Positions 44,352 through 53,506 of a DNA stretch of 64,000 bases are shown piece after piece. The translations under genes were made by a program, and so were the position numbers. The number at the start of each line of letters is the position of its first letter. The stretch's first letter is position 1. Under the pieces are notes generated by a model. The model made no database searches. It was given only the letters and a program-made list of their open reading frames with translations, and was not told the origin of the DNA. Location of the stretch: positions 372,001-436,000 of the forward strand of contig CAWHKW010000022.1 of the NCBI GenBank assembly GCA_963829995.1. The letters run 5' to 3'. Source of the DNA: JACCZX01 sp963829995. Its GTDB lineage: Bacteria; Pseudomonadota; Gammaproteobacteria; Burkholderiales; Burkholderiaceae_F.

Positions 44352-47300
44352 GTGCGCGACGATCTGATGCAGCCAACCGATGAAGTAATGCGCGAGGCCA
44401 GTGCGCAGGGCACGCTCCAGCCCACTCGCCTGCGTGCGCTGCTGCCGGTTATCAAGTTCCCAGAAGATCTACCTGTTTCCGGCGCACGCGAGCCGATTGC
44501 TCGCGCGATCGAGTCGCACCAGGTCATCATCGTCAGTGGTGAAACCGGGTCCGGTAAGACGACGCAGTTGCCGAAAATATGTCTCGCCCTGGGCCGCGGC
44601 ATCGATCGGCTGATCGGTCACACGCAGCCGCGGCGCATTGCGGCGTCTAGCATCGCGCGCCGCATCGCGGCGGAGCTCGGCAGTGCGCTGGGCGAAGTCG
44701 TTGGTTACAAGGTGAGGTTCACTGACCATACGCGGCCAGGCGCATCGATCAAGTTGATGACCGATGGCATTCTGCTCGCCGAGACGCAGGGTGACCCTCT
44801 GCTGCGGGCCTACGACACGCTGATCATCGACGAGGCGCACGAGCGCTCGTTGAACATCGACTTTCTGTTGGGCTACATCAAGCAGCTTTTGCCGCGCCGC
44901 GATGATTTGAAAGTCATCATCACATCGGCGACGATCGACGCAGATCGATTTGCCAATCACTTTTCCGGAGTTTCGGGCCCGGCGCCGATCATCGAAGTGT
45001 CGGGACGGTTGTACCCGGTTGAGCTGCGCTATCGACCACTGGTCGACGCAGACGGCGGAGACGATGTCGATGACCGTACGCTGATGGAGGCGATCGTCGA
45101 CGCGGTTGACGAAGTCGCCACGGCCGGGCATGGGGACATTCTGGTGTTCCTGCCCGGCGAGCGCGAAATCCGCGAGGCGGCCGAGGCGTTGCGCAAGCAT
45201 CACCCGGCCGGCGCTGAGATCCTGCCGCTTTATGCGCGGCTGTCGGCGGAAGAACAGGAGCGCGTGTTCAAGCCGTCGTCGCGTGTCAGGCGTGTCGTGC
45301 TCGCGACCAACGTCGCTGAGACATCGCTGACGGTGCCCGGTATTCGTTATGTGGTCGACACCGGGCTTGCGCGGGTGAAGCGGTACTCGTACCGGAACAA
45401 GGTCGAGCAATTGCAGATCGAGCCAATCTCTAGAGCAGCGGCCGACCAGCGCGCCGGCCGTTGCGGCCGCGTCGCCGACGGCGTTTGCGTCCGGCTCTAC
45501 AGCGAGGTCGACTACGCAAGGCGTGCGCGCTTTACCGATCCGGAGATGCAGCGATCCTCCCTCGCTGGTGTGATCCTTCGTATGAAGTCGCTCGGCCTGG
45601 GTGACGTGGCGGATTTTCCCTTTGTGGAGCCTCCGCCGCGGCGTGCGATTGCCGACGGCTACCAACTGCTGGCTGAATTGAACGCGGTCGATGACCGCAA
45701 CGAGTTGACGGCGATCGGCTATGAGCTTGCGAAGCTCCCTCTCGATCCTCGAGTGGGACGCATGCTGATCGCCGCGCGCGAACAGCATTGCCTGCGCGAA
45801 GTGCTGATCGTCGCCGCCGCTTTGTCGGTGCAAGATCCGCGCGAGCGCCCGCTCAACGCGCAGGAGACTGCCGATAACGCCCATCGCCGATTCGCCGATT
45901 CAAAGAGCGACTTTCTTTCGTTGGTCAAACTGTGGGGATTCGTGCAGGAGAAGCTCGCGCACAAGAAATCGAATCGCAAACTTACCGACGAGCTGAAGGC
46001 GCACTTCCTCAGCCCGCGCCGGGTTCGCGCGTGGGTGGACGTGCACACTCAATTGGCGACGATCGCGGGCGAGCACGGTTGGCGGACAAATTCGTCCGCG
46101 GCGACATTCGAGCAAATTCATCTGGCACTGCTCGCCGGACTGCTCGGCAACATCGGCACGCGCGTTGTCGAAGCTGAGCGCGGCGAGCCGCCTTTCACGG
46201 GGGCGCGTGGCATCAAGTTTTTCGTCTGGCCCGGGTCGGCGCTGCTAAAGAAGGCCGGACGATGGATCGTCGCCGCGGAATTGGTCGAAACCTCGCGACT
46301 GTACGGACGCACGGTGGCGTCGATCGAACCGATCTGGCTGGAACGAGTCGGTGCTCATCTGTTGAAGAAAAGCCATGCCGACCCGCATTGGGAAAAAAAG
46401 CGCGCCGAAGTGGTCGCATTCGAGCGCGCGACGCTGTACGGACTGACGGTCTATGCGCAGCGTCGTGTGGCCTTTGGTGCAATCGATGCGGCCGCAGCGC
46501 GCGATCTGTTCATTCGTCACGCGCTGGTCGAGGGTGAATTCGAAACGAAAGCGCCGTTTTTGTTGCACAACCTGCGCCTGCTGCGCCAGATTCGCGAGCT
46601 CGAGCACAAGACGAGGCGACTCGATGTTCTGGTCGACGAGGAGCTGATCTTCGCTTTTTATGACCGCCTGGTGCCACCAGGGATCAGTAGCGGCGTGGAT
46701 TTTGAGTGTTGGCGGATAGACGCCGAGCGAAGCGACCCGAAACTGCTGTTCCTGTCGCGCGACGAGCTGATGCGCCACGAAGCGGCCGGCATCACAACCG
46801 ATCTTTTCCCGAAACAGATGGTGTTGCACGGCGCCGGCGGAGAGTTGCGATTGCCGCTGGCGTATCACTTCGAACCTGGCAGCGCGCGCGACGGGGTCAC
46901 GATGACGGTGCCGCTGATTGCGCTGAATCAGATCAGCGCGGAGGAAGCCGAATGGCTGGTGCACGGCATGTTGAAGGAGAAAGTGCACCTGCTGCTCAAA
47001 TCATTGCCCCAAAAGCTGCGCCGTCACCTGGTACCTCTGCCGGACTATGCAGCCGCGTTCGTTGAACGCGCACGACGAAGCGCCGTCCACTCATTGATTG
47101 ATGCACTGATCGCGGATATCCGCGCCGAGCATGGGATCGTCTGCCAATCTGCGGACTTCAAGCGCGAGTCGCTGCCGGCACACTTGCAGATGAACTTCAA
47201 GGTCGTCGACGAGCAAGGCCGGCAGTTGGCAATGGGCCGCAACCTTGCGCATTTGAGATCGGAGCTGGGACCGGCGGCACGAGCGATGTTTAAAAGCGCC

Positions 47301-48203
47301 GTCGAGCTGGACGCCCCGGCTGCCGAAGGCATGCACGATCGCATCACCGACTGGGACTTTGGAGAGTTGCCCGAGGTACTCGAACTTCGACGTGGCGGTC
47401 AGACGCTGGTCGGCTACCCAGCGCTGGTTGATCAAATCACGCATTGTTCGATCGAGGTCTTCGATGCGCCGGCGCGAGCCCACGCGCAGCATCGGGCAGG
47501 CTTGCGCCGCCTGTTTCAGCTTCAACTGAAGGATCAGGTCAAGTTTCTCGAGAAGAGCTTGTCGAGTTTGCAGATGACGCAGGTGCGTGCATCGACTGTC
47601 GCCTGGCTTCAGGTAGCGCTTCCGAGCTACGAAGAAATTCGAGAACAGATCGTAAAGGCCGCGGTCGACCGCACGTGCCTGGTTCCGCCGCTGCCCACCG
47701 ATCGCGGAAGTTTCGTCGATCGCAAGGATGATGCGCGAGGCAGACTCAGCTTGATCGCACAGGAGATTGCGCGCCTGGTCACGGCGATCGTCGAACAGGC
47801 GGTGGCAGTCGCACGCAAGTTACAGGCGATGAAAGCGTTTCCGCGGTCGGTCGCGGACATAGAACAGCAGCTATCTCAACTCTTTACGCCGGAGTTCATC
47901 GTCGCAACGCCGCCGTTGCAGCTGGCTCAATTTCCACGCTATTTGAAGGCGATCGAATTGCGTATGGACAAGGTGAAAGGCGATCCAGACCGAGATGCGG
48001 CACGGACAAGTGATGTCGCGGCGCTTTCTGTCCTTTGGCAGCGCGCTCTCGGTGCGCGCAAAGGCGTCAGCGATCCTAGACTCGACGAGTTTCGCTGGTT
48101 GCTCGAAGAGTTACGAGTTTCACTTTTCGCCCAGGAGTTGAAGACGCCTATGCCTGTAAGCGTGAAGCGGTTGCAGAAATTCTGGGAGAGTACGAGCCGC
48201 TGA
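44352..48203 (+). CDS. hrpA: ATP-dependent RNA helicase HrpA
   Basis: A 1283-aa DEAH-box helicase of normal length. It has GETGSGKTTQLPK (Walker A), IIDEAHERSLNIDFLLGY (DEAH box), SATIDA, VFLPGEREIRE, TNVAETSLTVPGIRYVVDTGLAR and QRAGRCGRVADGVC. HA2 and OB domains and the long HrpA-specific C-terminus follow. The GTG at 44352 or the ATG at 44367 could be the start. It rescues stalled ribosomes by acting on mRNA in E. coli. Confidence 0.95.
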   Translation: MRDDLMQPTDEVMREASAQGTLQPTRLRALLPVIKFPEDLPVSGAREPIARAIESHQVIIVSGETGSGKTTQLPKICLALGRGIDRLIGHTQPRRIAASSIARRIAAELGSALGEVVGYKVRFTDHTRPGASIKLMTDGILLAETQGDPLLRAYDTLIIDEAHERSLNIDFLLGYIKQLLPRRDDLKVIITSATIDADRFANHFSGVSGPAPIIEVSGRLYPVELRYRPLVDADGGDDVDDRTLMEAIVDAVDEVATAGHGDILVFLPGEREIREAAEALRKHHPAGAEILPLYARLSAEEQERVFKPSSRVRRVVLATNVAETSLTVPGIRYVVDTGLARVKRYSYRNKVEQLQIEPISRAAADQRAGRCGRVADGVCVRLYSEVDYARRARFTDPEMQRSSLAGVILRMKSLGLGDVADFPFVEPPPRRAIADGYQLLAELNAVDDRNELTAIGYELAKLPLDPRVGRMLIAAREQHCLREVLIVAAALSVQDPRERPLNAQETADNAHRRFADSKSDFLSLVKLWGFVQEKLAHKKSNRKLTDELKAHFLSPRRVRAWVDVHTQLATIAGEHGWRTNSSAATFEQIHLALLAGLLGNIGTRVVEAERGEPPFTGARGIKFFVWPGSALLKKAGRWIVAAELVETSRLYGRTVASIEPIWLERVGAHLLKKSHADPHWEKKRAEVVAFERATLYGLTVYAQRRVAFGAIDAAAARDLFIRHALVEGEFETKAPFLLHNLRLLRQIRELEHKTRRLDVLVDEELIFAFYDRLVPPGISSGVDFECWRIDAERSDPKLLFLSRDELMRHEAAGITTDLFPKQMVLHGAGGELRLPLAYHFEPGSARDGVTMTVPLIALNQISAEEAEWLVHGMLKEKVHLLLKSLPQKLRRHLVPLPDYAAAFVERARRSAVHSLIDALIADIRAEHGIVCQSADFKRESLPAHLQMNFKVVDEQGRQLAMGRNLAHLRSELGPAARAMFKSAVELDAPAAEGMHDRITDWDFGELPEVLELRRGGQTLVGYPALVDQITHCSIEVFDAPARAHAQHRAGLRRLFQLQLKDQVKFLEKSLSSLQMTQVRASTVAWLQVALPSYEEIREQIVKAAVDRTCLVPPLPTDRGSFVDRKDDARGRLSLIAQEIARLVTAIVEQAVAVARKLQAMKAFPRSVADIEQQLSQLFTPEFIVATPPLQLAQFPRYLKAIELRMDKVKGDPDRDAARTSDVAALSVLWQRALGARKGVSDPRLDEFRWLLEELRVSLFAQELKTPMPVSVKRLQKFWESTSR

Positions 48204-48261
48204 CGCGGCTGGGCATACGCGTTGCCAGTGCAGTTGCTGATTCGTCGACGAAGGAGCTGCA

Positions 48262-48684
48262 ATGCGAAACCCGAACGACAAGCCGGATGCCGCCAAATCG
48301 GGCAACCGGCCGGCTAAGCAAGCCAGTGCACGCGAGCTGAGTCAGCAACAGGCGGTGAAGAATGCCGAGGCGGCGCGCGATACACACCGGTCGCATACGC
48401 CGGGTGTGGCCGACGACAGCGAAGCGATTCAAGGTTGGACGGCAGCGCTGGCGGCTCCGATCGAAGGCGCAACTGATGCGCTGCGCGAAGACGAGCGCGC
48501 GCGGGTAAAGAGCCAGAGTCCAGGCGGGAAAGCAGACGATGTCACCGGGCCTCGTCCGACCGATGTGCCGAACGTCACAGACGAGGGCCGCCGGCGGGCA
48601 CAGCCGCCGACGCGCGCCGAGGATGCTGAGTGGGAGCCGCTAAAGGCGACTGCGGAACACCGCTCAGGTAGCGAGCGGAAGTAG
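48262..48684 (+). CDS. Small disordered protein of unknown function
   Basis: A 140-aa protein with GGAG before the ATG. It is hydrophilic throughout, rich in Ala, Arg, Glu, Asp and Pro, with no membrane segment. Features are KPDAAKSGNRPAKQASAREL, a short helix (WTAALAAPIEGATDALREDERARV), and the end HRSGSERK, which recalls the NKSGRK end of the small protein at 4470-4745. Such proteins are common and uncharacterised in Burkholderiales. It follows hrpA by 58 bases. Confidence 0.6.
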   Translation: MRNPNDKPDAAKSGNRPAKQASARELSQQQAVKNAEAARDTHRSHTPGVADDSEAIQGWTAALAAPIEGATDALREDERARVKSQSPGGKADDVTGPRPTDVPNVTDEGRRRAQPPTRAEDAEWEPLKATAEHRSGSERK

Positions 48685-48740
48685 CGTCCGTGGTGCGCTG
48701 CGTCGAATAGCGAGCGCAGCGAGTTGGGGAAGTCAGTCAG

Positions 48741-49343
48741 CTACGTCTTGGATTTGGACTCGCTTCGATTCGGGCCGCGGCGCGTTCCGCGCGGGTCGTC
48801 CGGACCTTTTTCAATATCGAAGCTGAATTCCCGAATCAGCTGGCCGTCGATATAGACGCGCATTTTATGGGCACCGATCGGGTCGCCCGGCGCATAACGC
48901 CATTCGTTCCCGATGAAGCCAAGCCGGGTCGGAATAATGCGTTCTGTGACAGCAGTCTTGCGATCCGGCGAGATGGTGAAGATGCCCATTGCTTCGCCCG
49001 GTCCCCAGGTGGGGGGTGCCTCCGGTAACTCAAATTCCTCGCGCCAAACGACGGTGGGCTTGCTCGTTTTGAAGAGGATGTACCACCCGTACGGTGCGGC
49101 AGGTATCGCTGGAAACTTGTCAGTTTCATACAGCAGGCGACGCCCGTTCGGATCGGCACCAAATACGCCGAACTGCGCGGTGACGACTTGCACATCCACC
49201 GCCGGCATCTGCGCTGTCGGCGCTTTAAGGTCGCCGCTAGACGAAGCCCTTGTTGCGCCGTCGCCTGCAGGGTTCTGCGATGCGCAGCCCGCGGCGATCA
49301 ATGCGGCAGCCAAAACAGTTATCGACATTACGCCGGATGCCAT
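48741..49343 (-). CDS. Putative lipoprotein of unknown function
   Basis: A 200-aa protein. Residues 1-20 form a lipoprotein signal with lipobox AAGC (Cys20). A Ser/Thr-rich linker follows. The body is beta-rich (VDVQVVTAQFGVFGAD, WYILFKTSKPTVVWREEFELPEAPPTWGPGEAMG) and may be an immunoglobulin-like fold. The end is basic and disordered. No family is claimed. It stands alone on the minus strand; the 260-base gap upstream holds no recognised gene except the short leader at 49524. Confidence 0.75.
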   Translation of the reverse strand: MASGVMSITVLAAALIAAGCASQNPAGDGATRASSSGDLKAPTAQMPAVDVQVVTAQFGVFGADPNGRRLLYETDKFPAIPAAPYGWYILFKTSKPTVVWREEFELPEAPPTWGPGEAMGIFTISPDRKTAVTERIIPTRLGFIGNEWRYAPGDPIGAHKMRVYIDGQLIREFSFDIEKGPDDPRGTRRGPNRSESKSKT

Positions 49344-49523
49344 CGTCTACCTCCGAAAATAACGGCCGGTGCTTGTAGGCCGTTTGATTAAATCACAGAA
49401 AAGCATCGTGCATCGTTCGGAATGATGCATTAGCGTCTACCGTCCTTGCGCTTTGGACCGGCAAGGCGCGTGCGCGTTGCAAACCTTTATTCTTTTCGCC
49501 ACCATCAAGTAAATTGGAAGTTG

Positions 49524-49607
49524 ATGCAGACAGGGGAGCAGGGCTTCAAGGCCGATGATCAGCCGCAGTTTGGGCTTGCGTTGCACGCGCTGAGGCCTGG
49601 TGCATGA
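49524..49607 (+). CDS. Possible 27-aa leader peptide
   Basis: An ATG preceded by GGAAG opens a 27-codon frame (MQTGEQGFKADDQPQFGLA...). It ends in a TGA that overlaps the ATG of the next gene (ATGA). The ribosome site and overlap suggest translational coupling. There is no homology to point to and the frame is short, so chance is quite possible. Confidence 0.3.
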   Translation: MQTGEQGFKADDQPQFGLALHALRPGA

Positions 49608-50419
49608 CGGGCCCACGAGGTTGCGTTCGCTTCGGACTAGTGATCGTCGGCGACGAGATTCTGTCCGGCAAGCGCCAGGACAAGCACTTGAGCAAGGTCA
49701 TCGAGCTCCTCGGTGCGCGCGGCCTGCAGCTGGCATGGTCCCATTACATCGGCGATGATCGCGAAGCGCTGATCGAACTCTACCGCCGCACATTTGCGAG
49801 CGGTGATATGGTCATCAGCTGTGGCGGGATCGGCGCAACTCCGGACGATCACACGCGACAGGCGGTTGCCGCCGCGCTCGACGTCCCGCTGCAGCTGCAC
49901 CCCGAAGCCGCTTCCTTGATCACCGAACGCTGTGCCGAAATGGCCCGGAAGGGGATGGGCAGCGCAGACATGAGCACGCCGGAGAATCAGCAGCGCTTAA
50001 AAATGGGAGATTTCCCCTCCGGCGTGGCAATCATTCCCAACCCTTTCAACCGAATTCCGGGCTTCTCCGTCTGCAATCACTGGTTCTTGCCCGGTTTTCC
50101 GGTGATGGCCTGGCCAATGATCGAGTGGCTGCTCGATACGCATTACGCCGAGTACTTCAACAGCCAATCACGCGCAGAGCGTTCATTGATCGTTTTCGAA
50201 GTAGCGGAGTCGCTGCTGGCGCCGCTGATGGAACAAATCGAACAAAATTTTCCCGACGTGCGCTCGTTCAGTCTGCCTTCGGTCGGTGACGGCCAGGATG
50301 GAAAGCCTGCGCGGCGGCACGTTGAGCTCGGGGTGCGCGGCGACGCATCGATCGTGGAGCAAGCATTCGACCAGCTGCGTGCGAGCGTGTTGGCACTGGG
50401 AGCGGAGGTCGGTCCGTAA
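49604..50419 (+). CDS. Molybdopterin-binding (CinA/MoaB-like) domain protein
   Basis: A 271-aa protein. The N-terminal half is a MoaB/Mog/CinA-type domain: FGLVIVGDEILSGKRQDKH, then SGDMVISCGGIGATPDDHT, the conserved GGxG-TxxD motif. PNPFNRIPGFSVCNHWFLPGFPVMAWPM matches the CinA N-terminal part. The C-terminal deamidase domain of full CinA is missing. It likely binds a nucleotide or pterin-type ligand; the function is not defined. Confidence 0.88.
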   Translation: MTGPRGCVRFGLVIVGDEILSGKRQDKHLSKVIELLGARGLQLAWSHYIGDDREALIELYRRTFASGDMVISCGGIGATPDDHTRQAVAAALDVPLQLHPEAASLITERCAEMARKGMGSADMSTPENQQRLKMGDFPSGVAIIPNPFNRIPGFSVCNHWFLPGFPVMAWPMIEWLLDTHYAEYFNSQSRAERSLIVFEVAESLLAPLMEQIEQNFPDVRSFSLPSVGDGQDGKPARRHVELGVRGDASIVEQAFDQLRASVLALGAEVGP

Positions 50420-50454
50420 TAAGGCTTCCGGATTCGGCTCAGAAGTGAGGGGAC

Positions 50455-50484
50455 AAAAAAAGCCCGATCTGTGAGGATCGGGCT
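50455..50484 (-). terminator. Rho-independent terminator of phaP
   Basis: On the minus strand AGCCCGATC pairs with GATCGGGCT around a 6-base loop (50461-50484), followed by a T-run (50455-50460). It ends the phasin transcript and leaves a 3' untranslated stretch of about 165 bases (50485-50649) in which no gene was seen. Confidence 0.85.
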
Positions 50485-50649
50485 CGGAAAGCACCACCCA
50501 AGGAGGAGACAGAAGGAGCCTGGCGATTAGCCAGACAGTGGTGCCAAGGAGACAGCCGTTACGGTGTCTTTGTACGCTCCTTCATCGCCTCTCAAGCTAC
50601 AGAGTTGGTCCAGTTTTTCGGCCAACTTTGCGCCTTTGGGATTTCTTGC

Positions 50650-51219
50650 TTAAGCGGCCTTCCGCTTGGACGTCTTGACCGAGTCATTCGCGGCGGATGC
50701 GGCTTTCATCGTTGCCGACGTCGCGGCCGACACATTCGACTCTGCCATCTCAACCGCTTGCCGCGTTGCGCGAGCGAACGTGTCATACGCGGTGTTGGCG
50801 GCGGCGACGGCGCTTTTCAGCATTGACACCGCGGGCTCGGAGCCGGCCGGTGAGTTTTTCGCAGCGAAGTCAATCAGATTCGCGACTTGCTTGTTGTTCT
50901 CGGCGATCTGCGCTTCAACGATGCGTGACACTTCCGTGCTGGCACCATTGGCGATGCTGTACGCGTTGCGCGAATAGCTGACTGCCTTTTCAAGCGTCGG
51001 TTGCGTCATTCCACCGGACAGAGCAAGCAGTTCTTGCACGTCTCTGGCCGACAGCAGCGCTTGCGTGCGCTCAACTGATTCTTCCAACGTGGCCTTCGCG
51101 GCGGCGATATTGAGTTCTACAAAACGCTCAGCGGCGTCAAACCAGGTTTGGCTCAGCGCGATCGCAGCGTCCATCTGACCTTTTTGAATTTCCGTAAATT
51201 GCGCGGGGGTTGCAAACAT
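50650..51219 (-). CDS. phaP: Phasin (polyhydroxyalkanoate granule protein)
   Basis: A 189-aa protein, all helical. It starts MFATPAQFTEIQKGQMDAA, the typical Burkholderiales phasin start, continues with FVELNIAAAKATLEES and a Val/Ala/Lys-rich amphipathic body, and ends KTSKRKAA. GGAG precedes the ATG. It coats polyhydroxybutyrate granules, which implies that the cell stores that polymer. It is monocistronic with its own terminator. Confidence 0.93.
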   Translation of the reverse strand: MFATPAQFTEIQKGQMDAAIALSQTWFDAAERFVELNIAAAKATLEESVERTQALLSARDVQELLALSGGMTQPTLEKAVSYSRNAYSIANGASTEVSRIVEAQIAENNKQVANLIDFAAKNSPAGSEPAVSMLKSAVAAANTAYDTFARATRQAVEMAESNVSAATSATMKAASAANDSVKTSKRKAA

Positions 51220-51392
51220 TCAAGTACTCCTCATGGTGGATAAAAGACTCGCCCCTCTTGAGGGCCGGCTCATGCGATTGCTGCATTGCACAAGGCGAAT
51301 TTTAGGGGCTATGAGGGCCAAGTCAAGGGGTTTTGGTGCGATGCACTAAAATGGTTCGATGCCATTGAAATGCTGTTCGGATACCAGCGCCC

Positions 51393-52298
51393 GTGGGTGA
51401 GGGCGTCAAGGGCGGCCTGCCAGCGCCCGCGTGGCTGGCGGCGGCACCGCTGGTGTTCGTGCTTCTGTGGAGCACCGGTTTCATCGTAGCCAAATACGCC
51501 GCCCCTCACGCGCCGCCGCTAACGTTCCTGCTGTATCGCTTTGCCGGCGCCATCGCAATCCTGCTTCCCATAATCGCTGTCACGAGGGCACCATGGCCGC
51601 GCACTGCCAGCAAATGGCGCGACGTCGCGATCGTTGGGGTGCTTCTGCAAGCCACCTATCTAGGTGGTGTGTGGGTGGCGATTGCGCTGGGAATGCCAGC
51701 CGGTGTGTCCGCGCTGCTGGTCGGGGCGCAACCGTTGTTGACCGCAGGTTTGGTGTTCACGGTCGGAGAGCGTGCGTCGCGTTTGCAATGGGCCGGGTTG
51801 ATCGTCGGCTTTGCAGGTATCGCGCTTGTATTGTCCGACCGCTTGACCTTGGCCGGGGTCACGCTGCCGGCGCTGGCGGTTAACTTCCTGGCACTCGCCG
51901 GTATAACGGTTGGCACGCTCTATCAAAAAAAGCATGTCGCTGATGTCGATTTACGTACCGGCAGCCTTATCCAGTTTGCGGCGTCGTTCGTAGTGCTGCT
52001 GCCGTTTGCCATTACAACCGAATCCATGCGAGTCGATTTCACAATCGAATTCTGGCTGGCGCTCGCGTGGTCGATCGTCGCCCTCTCCTTGGTGGCGATC
52101 ACGCTGCTGCTCGTTATGATCCGACGTGGTCGCGCCACCGACGTGACAAGCTTGATGTACCTGACGCCACCAGCCACCGCTGCGCTCGCCTGGCTGCTGT
52201 TCGGCGAAACGCTCGGCGTGCTCGCCTGGGGCGGCTTGCTGGTCACGATGGCGGGGGTGGCGTTGGTGCTGACAACGGGCGAGCGTAGGCATGGCTAG
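51393..52298 (+). CDS. EamA/DMT family transporter
   Basis: A 301-aa protein with ten hydrophobic segments in two EamA repeats. The first begins LVFVLLWSTGFIVAKYAAPHAPP; the second ends with YLTPPATAALAWLLFGETLG, the family signature. The GTG start at 51393 has no strong ribosome site, so the exact start is uncertain. It exports or imports a small metabolite; substrate unknown. It is first in a plus-strand set with a thioesterase and a nitroreductase. Confidence 0.88.
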   Translation: MGEGVKGGLPAPAWLAAAPLVFVLLWSTGFIVAKYAAPHAPPLTFLLYRFAGAIAILLPIIAVTRAPWPRTASKWRDVAIVGVLLQATYLGGVWVAIALGMPAGVSALLVGAQPLLTAGLVFTVGERASRLQWAGLIVGFAGIALVLSDRLTLAGVTLPALAVNFLALAGITVGTLYQKKHVADVDLRTGSLIQFAASFVVLLPFAITTESMRVDFTIEFWLALAWSIVALSLVAITLLLVMIRRGRATDVTSLMYLTPPATAALAWLLFGETLGVLAWGGLLVTMAGVALVLTTGERRHG

Positions 52299-52322
52299 CG
52301 CAGGGGATTCGGACGCATTTTT

Positions 52323-52763
52323 GTGAGCGAAGAGCGCGAGTCGCCGCACGGGCGAGCCGGCTACCGGCACTTTCATTCCATTTCAACTCGCTGGATGGAT
52401 AACGACGCCTATGGCCACGTCAACAACGTCGTCTATCTAAGCTGGTTTGATACCGTAGTTAACGAATATCTGATTCGCTCGCAGGTGCTCGACCCGCAAC
52501 ACGGCAGCGTGGTGGGGTTCGTCGTCGAAACGCGGTGCCGCTATCTTTCCCCGCTTGCATTTCCGCAACGGATCGACGCCGGTCTGCGAGTACGCCGCAT
52601 CGGAACGTCTAGCGTGCGGTACGAAATAGCTATTTTTGCGGAGCACGCAGAAACTGCGAGTGCGCAAGGTGACTTCGTGCATGTCTACGTCGATCGCGCA
52701 GCGCGAAATCCGGTGCCGCTGCCGGCACAGTTACTCGCTGCGCTGCGAAGGATCGAGGCATGA
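52323..52763 (+). CDS. Acyl-CoA thioesterase, 4HBT hotdog fold
   Basis: A 146-aa protein starting with GTG. It has the 4-hydroxybenzoyl-CoA thioesterase motif STRWMDNDAYGHVNNVVYLSWFDTVVNEYL with the catalytic Asp, followed by FVVETRCRYLSPLAFPQRI. It hydrolyses an acyl-CoA. It overlaps the nitroreductase gene by four bases (ATGA). Confidence 0.9.
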   Translation: MSEERESPHGRAGYRHFHSISTRWMDNDAYGHVNNVVYLSWFDTVVNEYLIRSQVLDPQHGSVVGFVVETRCRYLSPLAFPQRIDAGLRVRRIGTSSVRYEIAIFAEHAETASAQGDFVHVYVDRAARNPVPLPAQLLAALRRIEA

Positions 52764-53482
52764 ACGACGGCGCTGGTGATGATCGCCGCCCAATCGGGGA
52801 GGCGGCAATCGTCGACCACGCGATCGCAACGCGGCAGTCGGTGCGCGCGTTTCTGCCGACTCCCGTGCCGCGACAGACGATCGAACAAATTCTGCAGGTG
52901 GCGGCGCGGGCGCCATCGGGGACGAACACGCAGCCGTGGCGGGCTGTCGTCCTGACTGGCGCGGCGAAGCAGCGGCTCAGCGACGCGATTCTGACGGTCT
53001 ACAACGACTCGGAAGAACGCAAACAACACATCGAGGAATATGCGTACTACCCGACGAAGTGGGTCGATCCCTACCTTGCTCGACGCCGCAAAATCGGCTG
53101 GGATCTATACGGTCTGCTTGATATCGGCCGCGAAGACAAGGCAAAGATGCACGCGCAGCACGGCCGCAACTACGTGTTCTTCGGCGCACCGGTGGGCATC
53201 ATTTTCACGATCGATCGCATTCTGGAGCAGGGCAGCTGGCTCGACTTTGGCATGTTCCTGCAGAACGTGATGGTGGCCGCGCGCGCGCGCGGACTCGATA
53301 CATGCCCGCAGGCGGCCTTTACGCAGTTTCATCGCGTGATCGCACGCGAACTGGAACTTCCCGAGAGCCAGATGGTGGTATGCGGCATGTCTCTCGGGTA
53401 TGCCGATATGTCGAAGATCGAAAATACGCTGGTCACCGAGCGCGAGCCAGTGTCAGGCTTTGCGCGCTTTATCGAGGAGTAA
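52760..53482 (+). CDS. Nitroreductase family flavoprotein
   Basis: A 240-aa protein. The FMN-binding start is ATRQSVRAFLPTPVPRQTIEQIL, then AARAPSGTNTQPWRAVVL. GAPVGIIFTIDR, DFGMFLQNVMVAARARGLDTCPQAAF and CGMSLGYAD follow. It reduces nitro or quinone compounds using NAD(P)H. It is translationally coupled to the thioesterase gene and lies 24 bases before the dehydrogenase gene. Confidence 0.92.
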   Translation: MNDGAGDDRRPIGEAAIVDHAIATRQSVRAFLPTPVPRQTIEQILQVAARAPSGTNTQPWRAVVLTGAAKQRLSDAILTVYNDSEERKQHIEEYAYYPTKWVDPYLARRRKIGWDLYGLLDIGREDKAKMHAQHGRNYVFFGAPVGIIFTIDRILEQGSWLDFGMFLQNVMVAARARGLDTCPQAAFTQFHRVIARELELPESQMVVCGMSLGYADMSKIENTLVTEREPVSGFARFIEE

Positions 53483-53506
53483 TGCGGAGAAGATGCGGGA
53501 GAAGTG

